From the NCBI GenBank assembly GCA_025937785.1, contig JAICQQ010000007.1:1-64000 (forward strand): a DNA stretch of 64,000 nucleotides, given 5' to 3'. The translations under genes were made by a program, and so were the position numbers. Below are positions 60,448 through 64,000 of this stretch, piece by piece. The stretch's first letter is position 1; the number at the start of each line of letters is the position of its first letter. Source of the DNA: Polyangiaceae bacterium (GTDB lineage: Bacteria > Myxococcota_A > Polyangia > Polyangiales > Polyangiaceae). The notes under the pieces are model-generated. The model was not told the DNA's origin and did no database searches. It saw only the letters and a list, made by a program, of their open reading frames with translations.

Positions 60448-61131
60448 TCTCGCGCGCCTGGATACTGGTCCGTAGACTCAGGGTTTCCGTTGTCCGTGCC
60501 GCGCCTCTTGACCAAGTCTCCGCTCCAGCCGGTTGCCCCGGCGCCGCAACGTCATGACGAATTGGCGCGGCTGGCGGAGGACGCCGGTCGCGGGAGCGAG
60601 CCCGCGCTCCGCACGCTGCTCACCACGCTCACCCCGCAGCTGCTCCGGGTGGTCCGGCGCGTGTTGGGTTCCGCCCATCCGGACCTCGAGGATGTCACCT
60701 ACGAGGCCGCCTACGCCGTGATCGATGCGCTGCCTCGGTTTCGGGGTGAGGGAACCGTGCGCCACTTTGCGTGTCGCGTAGCGGTGCTGACGGCCATGAA
60801 CGTGCAGCGTCGCGACCTCGCCAGCAAGCGCAGCCGGCAGCGCGAACACACCGATCTGGAACACTTCGCGAGCCAGGGGCCCGGGCCCGATCAGTACGCC
60901 GAATCGAACTCGCTCTTGCCGATCGTGCGAGAGCTGATGTGCACGCTGCCCGCGCCGCTGGCGGAAGCGCTATCGCTGCACGTGGTGCTCGGTTACACCA
61001 TCGCCGAGATCGCCGAGAGTTCCGGCGTGCCGCTCGAGACGGTGCGCAGTCGTTTGCGCCTCGCCAAGCAATCGCTCAGGAAACGCGCGCTCGGGTACCC
61101 GGCTTTGCGCGAAGTCATGGAGGGCGAGTGA
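60439..61131 (+). CDS. ECF-type sigma factor (module C)
   Basis: 230 residues from GTG 60439, but this start lies in a hairpin; GTG 60496 (211 residues) is equally good, and the conserved part only begins near residue 38 (RHDELARLAEDAGRGSEPAL). Region 2 is HPDLEDVTYEAAYAVIDALP and TVRHFACRVAVLTAMNVQRR. Region 4 is MCTLPAPLAEALSLHVVLG and YTIAEIAESSGVPLETVRSR, the helix-turn-helix, then LRLAKQSLRKRALG. The stop is overlapped by the next ATG (TGATG), as in the other modules. It is not close to the module A and B sigma factors in sequence, so these are separate regulators with shared design. Confidence 0.85.
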   Translation: MTRSRAPGYWSVDSGFPLSVPRLLTKSPLQPVAPAPQRHDELARLAEDAGRGSEPALRTLLTTLTPQLLRVVRRVLGSAHPDLEDVTYEAAYAVIDALPRFRGEGTVRHFACRVAVLTAMNVQRRDLASKRSRQREHTDLEHFASQGPGPDQYAESNSLLPIVRELMCTLPAPLAEALSLHVVLGYTIAEIAESSGVPLETVRSRLRLAKQSLRKRALGYPALREVMEGE

Positions 61132-62066
61132 TGAAGGACGCTCTCGATGATCTGAGCGCGCGCGCTCGCCGAGGATTGCTCGACGAAGCGGAGCGCGTCG
61201 AGCTCGAGCAGCGGCTCGTCGGGTCGCACGAGGCGCGCCTGGCACATCGCGCAGGTCGCGAGTTCGATGCCGAAGACTTGGTGCTCGCCGGTGACGAAGC
61301 GCTCGTGGCCCGGATCAATCAACGGCTGCTCGCGGAACGCCGTCCCCGGAGGCGGCCACGCGTGCGCGCGATCGGGCTGGTGCTGGGCGGGGTTTGCGTC
61401 ACGATGGCTGCTGCGGCCGCGGGGCCCGGGCTGGCCGAGGGCGTCGAGGCTTTCTGGTCGCGAAGCGTCGGAGTCCAGGTTCCGCTTTTAGCCCCGCCGC
61501 CGACTCGTCCCAGCCTGCCGCCCGGAGCTGCGAGGCGAGGGCGCGAGGCTCCAACGGAGCGCGTGGCGCCGCCCTCGACTCCACTCGCCCCCCCGTCTCC
61601 CCAGGCCTCGCCAGAGGCTTCGGCGCGGATCGGGGGGGGGCCCGCCCTGGGCGCGGGCGCGCGTCCCGAGCCAAGCAGCGAACCCATCGTCGACAACCCA
61701 GCCAGCATGTTTGCGCAGGCGAGCCTGGCACGCCGGCAGGGCGACTTGCGGCGCGCGATGGCGCTGTATGCGCAGCTCTCGAGACGCTTTCCCGGCACTG
61801 CGGAGGCAGACTTCGCCGAGCTCGCGCTGGGGACGTTGTCGCTCCAGTCCGGCGCAGCAGGGCAGGCACTCGGATACTTCGAGCGGTATCTCGCGGCACG
61901 GCCCGGCGGGCAGCTTGCAGTAGAGGCCCTCTGGGGCAAGACTCGGGCGCTCGAGGCACTCGGGCGCGAAGGCGAAGCTCGCCGCGAGCTCCAGCTGCTC
62001 TTGGACCGCTACCCTCAATCGACTTATGCCACCGCTGCGCGCGCCAAGTTGGGGCTGCCTCCCTGA
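61131..62066 (+). CDS. Single-TM protein with periplasmic TPR tail, putative anti-sigma (module C)
   Basis: 311 residues from ATG 61131. The cytoplasmic part (1-80) begins with an acidic helix (LDDLSARARRGLLDEAERVE). The TM helix is about 85-103 (GLVLGGVCVTMAAAAAGPGL). A Pro/Ala linker is about 125-185. The periplasmic tail (about 195-311) has three TPR-like repeats (ASLARRQGDLRRAMALYAQL, GQALGYFERYLAARPGGQLA, GEARRELQLLLDRYPQSTYA), and resembles the tails of modules A and B. This is the layout of a transmembrane anti-sigma factor that reads the periplasm through its TPRs. Its 3' end overlaps the barrel-protein gene by 41 bases. Confidence 0.7.
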   Translation: MKDALDDLSARARRGLLDEAERVELEQRLVGSHEARLAHRAGREFDAEDLVLAGDEALVARINQRLLAERRPRRRPRVRAIGLVLGGVCVTMAAAAAGPGLAEGVEAFWSRSVGVQVPLLAPPPTRPSLPPGAARRGREAPTERVAPPSTPLAPPSPQASPEASARIGGGPALGAGARPEPSSEPIVDNPASMFAQASLARRQGDLRRAMALYAQLSRRFPGTAEADFAELALGTLSLQSGAAGQALGYFERYLAARPGGQLAVEALWGKTRALEALGREGEARRELQLLLDRYPQSTYATAARAKLGLPP

Positions 62067-63201
62067 CGCTGGCGCATTCGTGCTCCTGTTGGTTGGCTTT
62101 CTGATGCTGACTACGCCCGCGGCGGCCGAGTCCGGCGCGCGCCAAGTCCAGATTTCGCTCGTGGGAGAGCTGGCGAGCGAGCCGGCGCTCACCGAACGCT
62201 TCACGAGCTGGTTCGATGCCGAGAAGTACCAGGTGAGCGTGCGGGAACAGCCGGCGCTCGACTCGCAGCAAGTGCTATCGCCGCCGCTGGACGGCGCTGT
62301 GTACGTGTGGGTGACCTTGCACCACGCGACCGTGGCGCGGCTCTACTTTGCGACGGCGGCCGCAGACAGGCCGCCTGCATACTCGCTGCGTGAAGTGCTG
62401 CTCGACAGCGGCCTCGACGAAGTCGGTGCGGAGCGCCTGTCGCAGATCGTCCACCTGTCGACCCTGGCCTTGTTCGAAGGGCAGGGCGAGCAGGAACGTG
62501 CGCAAATGGCTCGCCTGCTGGACCGGGAGCGACCCTTGCCGCCCCCCGCACCGCGAGCTGCGCCTCCCCCCGCACCGCGAGCTGCGCCTCCCCCCCCCAC
62601 GGGCGCACCGCGAGCTGCGCCGCGCCCCTCATCGCCGTCCCCCCCGTCGCCCGTGCCCGATCCACCGCATGCGGACGAACGCGCGGTCGCCGTCGAGTTC
62701 GGTCTCGGCTATGCATTGAGCCCACGCTCGGATGAAGGCCTGTGGCATGGGCCCGCGCTGCACGCGGGTCTGCGGTTCGGCGGTGCCCTGCTCGAGCTCG
62801 AGGGCCAGGCGTTTTTGCCGCACGACGAGGACATGGGTACGGTGCGTTTGCGATTCTGGGGAGTGGCATTGGGCGTCGGGGCGGGGTGGCGCCTGGGCTG
62901 GGGCGCAGGTTGGAGCGCCTCTGGCGCATTGGGCCCGCGAGTCGAAGTGGTGAGCTATGAACCGAGCTTGAGCTTGGCGGATGAGATCACTTTAACCGAG
63001 GGTGACACTGAGCTCCGCCCCGAGCTGGGCATCACCGGCCGGGTCGGAGTACGGGGTGCGGCGTTGGGCGCGGGCCTGTTCGTGCGGGCTGCGTATGCGC
63101 TCACCCGCACGCACTACGATCTGAAAACCGATACATCGGCTCGCGAAATTGCGGCGCCCTCGCGCTTCTTGCCGACGGCGGGGCTCGAACTCATTTTCTA
63201 G
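62026..63201 (+). CDS. Exported protein with predicted beta-barrel C-terminus (module C)
   Basis: 391 residues from ATG 62026. A signal (about 15-35: FVLLLVGFLMLTTPAAA), an alpha/beta domain of about 120 residues (QVQISLVGELASEPALTERF, VYVWVTLHHATVARLYFATA, LSQIVHLSTLALFEGQ), a Pro-rich linker (about 170-220, PPPAPRAAPPP units) and a C-terminal half of alternating strands (HAGLRFGGALLELEGQ, GAALGAGLFVRAAYALTR) ending in LELIF, a barrel-type terminal aromatic. Same plan as 11814-12932 and 27610-28689. A GTG at 62080 would remove most of the n-region of the signal, so I keep 62026. Function unknown. Confidence 0.7.
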   Translation: MPPLRAPSWGCLPDAGAFVLLLVGFLMLTTPAAAESGARQVQISLVGELASEPALTERFTSWFDAEKYQVSVREQPALDSQQVLSPPLDGAVYVWVTLHHATVARLYFATAAADRPPAYSLREVLLDSGLDEVGAERLSQIVHLSTLALFEGQGEQERAQMARLLDRERPLPPPAPRAAPPPAPRAAPPPPTGAPRAAPRPSSPSPPSPVPDPPHADERAVAVEFGLGYALSPRSDEGLWHGPALHAGLRFGGALLELEGQAFLPHDEDMGTVRLRFWGVALGVGAGWRLGWGAGWSASGALGPRVEVVSYEPSLSLADEITLTEGDTELRPELGITGRVGVRGAALGAGLFVRAAYALTRTHYDLKTDTSAREIAAPSRFLPTAGLELIF

Positions 63202-63525
63202 GCCCTGTCCCTGAATTCGGCTGAAGGACCCCGTAAACTGTGCCCGTAAACGCGTCCGTAAACGCGTCCGTAAACCTGTCCGTAAACGTGCCCGAGCCGA
63301 AGAAGCGCAACCGATGCCGAGCTGGGGCAGATGACCAGAGCGTGATGCTCGATCATGAGGGATTGTAAGTGTCTCGACTCGCACTGGATCTTCTCGTCAT
63401 CGCGCTCGCGATCATCGAAGGATTACGGCGAGGTGGAAACAGCCCTTTCCTCGACTTCTGGGGCACGGGCTTCGGGGCAGGCCCTAGCCGGTGACCCGTT
63501 CTCGCTGCTACGGCTACTGGGTGGG
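63202..63525. other. Intergenic region with short repeats
   Basis: 324 bases before the last gene. It holds the CCGTAAAC repeat island (63231-63287). There is one possible 41-codon ORF, GTG 63369 to TGA 63494, with AGGGA upstream and a hydrophobic start (SRLALDLLVIALAIIEGL), which may be a small membrane peptide or chance. Confidence 0.4.
63231..63287 (+). repeat. Five CCGTAAAC direct repeats at 12-13 bp spacing
   Basis: CCGTAAAC occurs at 63231, 63244, 63256, 63268 and 63280, the four intervals being 13, 12, 12 and 12 bases. The spacer is GCGT or similar. It resembles a small iteron array placed between module C and the last gene. It could be a regulator-binding array or a simple slippage repeat. 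The spacing is a little over one helical turn. Confidence 0.8.
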
Positions 63526-64000
63526 ATGATGACGGATTCAAGCTTTGGGCGTGTGGGACTGTTGGGAGCTCTGCTGCTTTGCGCAGCGCTCCCTAACTGT
63601 GGTGACAACGGAAACGAGGTCGGCATCGAGGAGCCCCACGACGGCGACACCGCCGGACCCGGCGTGGGGGAGTGGGGAGGTGGCGAAGAGACCAGCGGCG
63701 TCAGCGAGAGTGACGCGGGCAGCAACGTCGCCGTCACGGGCAGCGGCGGTAGTGGAGTCGGAGGCAGCGTGAACGCCACGGGCGGCGGCCCCGCAGAGAC
63801 GAGCAACGGAGTCGGAGGCAGCGCGAACGCTACGGGTGGCGGCCCCGCAGAGACGAGCAACGGAGTCGGAGGCAGTGCGAACGCTACGGGCGGCGGCCCC
63901 GCAGAGACGAGCAACGGAGTCGGAGGCAGCGCGAACGCTACGGGTGGCGGCCCCGCGGAGACGAGCGATAGCGGTGGCACGACGGGGACGGGTGGCGCCC
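63526..64000 (+). CDS. Lipoprotein with Gly/Thr/Asn-rich repeats (partial, runs off window)
   Basis: Starts at ATG 63526 (or 63529) and is open to the window edge, 158 codons so far. The leader MTDSSFGRVGLLGALLLCAALPNC is a lipoprotein signal (Cys 25). Then comes an acidic stretch and, from residue 77, an 18-residue repeat beginning GVGGSANATGGGPAETS, in four copies. The section after residue 148 becomes SGGTTGTGG-like. Such repeats are linkers between the lipid anchor and a downstream folded domain in myxobacterial lipoproteins. The functional domain lies beyond the window. Confidence 0.75.
   Translation, partial: MMTDSSFGRVGLLGALLLCAALPNCGDNGNEVGIEEPHDGDTAGPGVGEWGGGEETSGVSESDAGSNVAVTGSGGSGVGGSVNATGGGPAETSNGVGGSANATGGGPAETSNGVGGSANATGGGPAETSNGVGGSANATGGGPAETSDSGGTTGTGGA
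63754..63969 (+). repeat. Four tandem 54-bp repeats in a lipoprotein linker
   Basis: Copies begin at 63754, 63808, 63862 and 63916. Units are nearly identical (differences at few wobble positions). In-frame, so length change does not break the protein. Very low divergence indicates recent expansion. Confidence 0.9.

Noticed and set aside
1-64000. tRNA, rRNA, tmRNA, RNase P RNA, CRISPR arrays, complete insertion sequences
   Set aside because: None of the diagnostic motifs or regular repeat-spacer patterns was seen on either strand. A covariance-model scan would be needed to exclude small RNAs.

Overview
The window reads as one stretch of a high-GC, predatory/soil-type delta-proteobacterial chromosome, most likely Myxococcota and probably the Polyangiales. 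The evidence is the gene repertoire: many lipoproteins with Ser/Thr/Gly-rich linkers, paired DUF1592 (CxxCH) and DUF1552 Tat-exported proteins, several ECF sigma factors next to TPR-bearing membrane proteins, vWA lipoproteins, a DUF3160 lipoprotein, a MYXO-CTERM-like C-terminus, and strong G/C bias at third codon positions. No tRNA, rRNA, CRISPR array or complete insertion sequence was found. The last gene runs off the right edge, and the left edge holds a frame-broken tail of another.

Layout. 0-1.4 kb is scrap: two small membrane proteins, a duplicated 3' tip of a regulator gene and an IS66 transposase tail. 1.6-6.8 kb holds a vWA lipoprotein and a large winged-helix/AAA/TPR regulator. 7.0-12.9 kb is a minus-strand operon (module A): exported barrel protein, ECF sigma factor, FecR-type membrane protein interrupted by an in-frame amber codon, Calx-beta/beta-helix lipoprotein, SAM methyltransferase-like protein. 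13.0-25.0 kb has two DUF1592+DUF1552 pairs pointing towards each other around a TehA/SLAC1-type transporter, two short-chain dehydrogenases, an exported TPR/Cys-rich/barrel protein and a frameshifted PilZ gene. 25.4-33.4 kb has a DCC protein, an esterase, module B (barrel protein, ECF sigma, TM-TPR protein), a Gly-rich RRM protein, a PP2C phosphatase fused to a cyclic-nucleotide-binding domain, and a membrane protein of unknown role.

33.8-43.9 kb has a decayed beta-helix gene, a Pro-rich two-TM protein, a group of sugar-transfer and radical-SAM genes (35.6-40.5 kb), ssb, a second vWA lipoprotein and a gutted GH9 cellulase. 43.9-51.0 kb has an MBL-rhodanese protein, an NtrC-type regulator, a phosphatase-superfamily lipoprotein, an ATP-grasp/alpha-E operon and an orphan third domain of EF-Tu with its terminator. 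51.2-64 kb has a 1,855-residue TPR protein, a saccharopine-dehydrogenase-like enzyme, a DUF3160 lipoprotein behind a textbook sigma-54 promoter, module C (ECF sigma, TM-TPR protein, barrel protein), a short-repeat island and a lipoprotein with four tandem 54-bp repeats.

Two themes stand out. First, the same three-part device (ECF sigma factor, single-TM protein with a periplasmic TPR tail, exported protein with an N-terminal alpha/beta domain plus a predicted barrel) occurs three times with different gene orders. I infer an envelope-sensing system whose signal is unknown. Second, intact genes are interspersed with decaying ones (IS66 tail, regulator tip, PilZ, beta-helix, GH9, tuf, FecR). This suggests active gene turnover, although a few single-base defects could be assembly errors.
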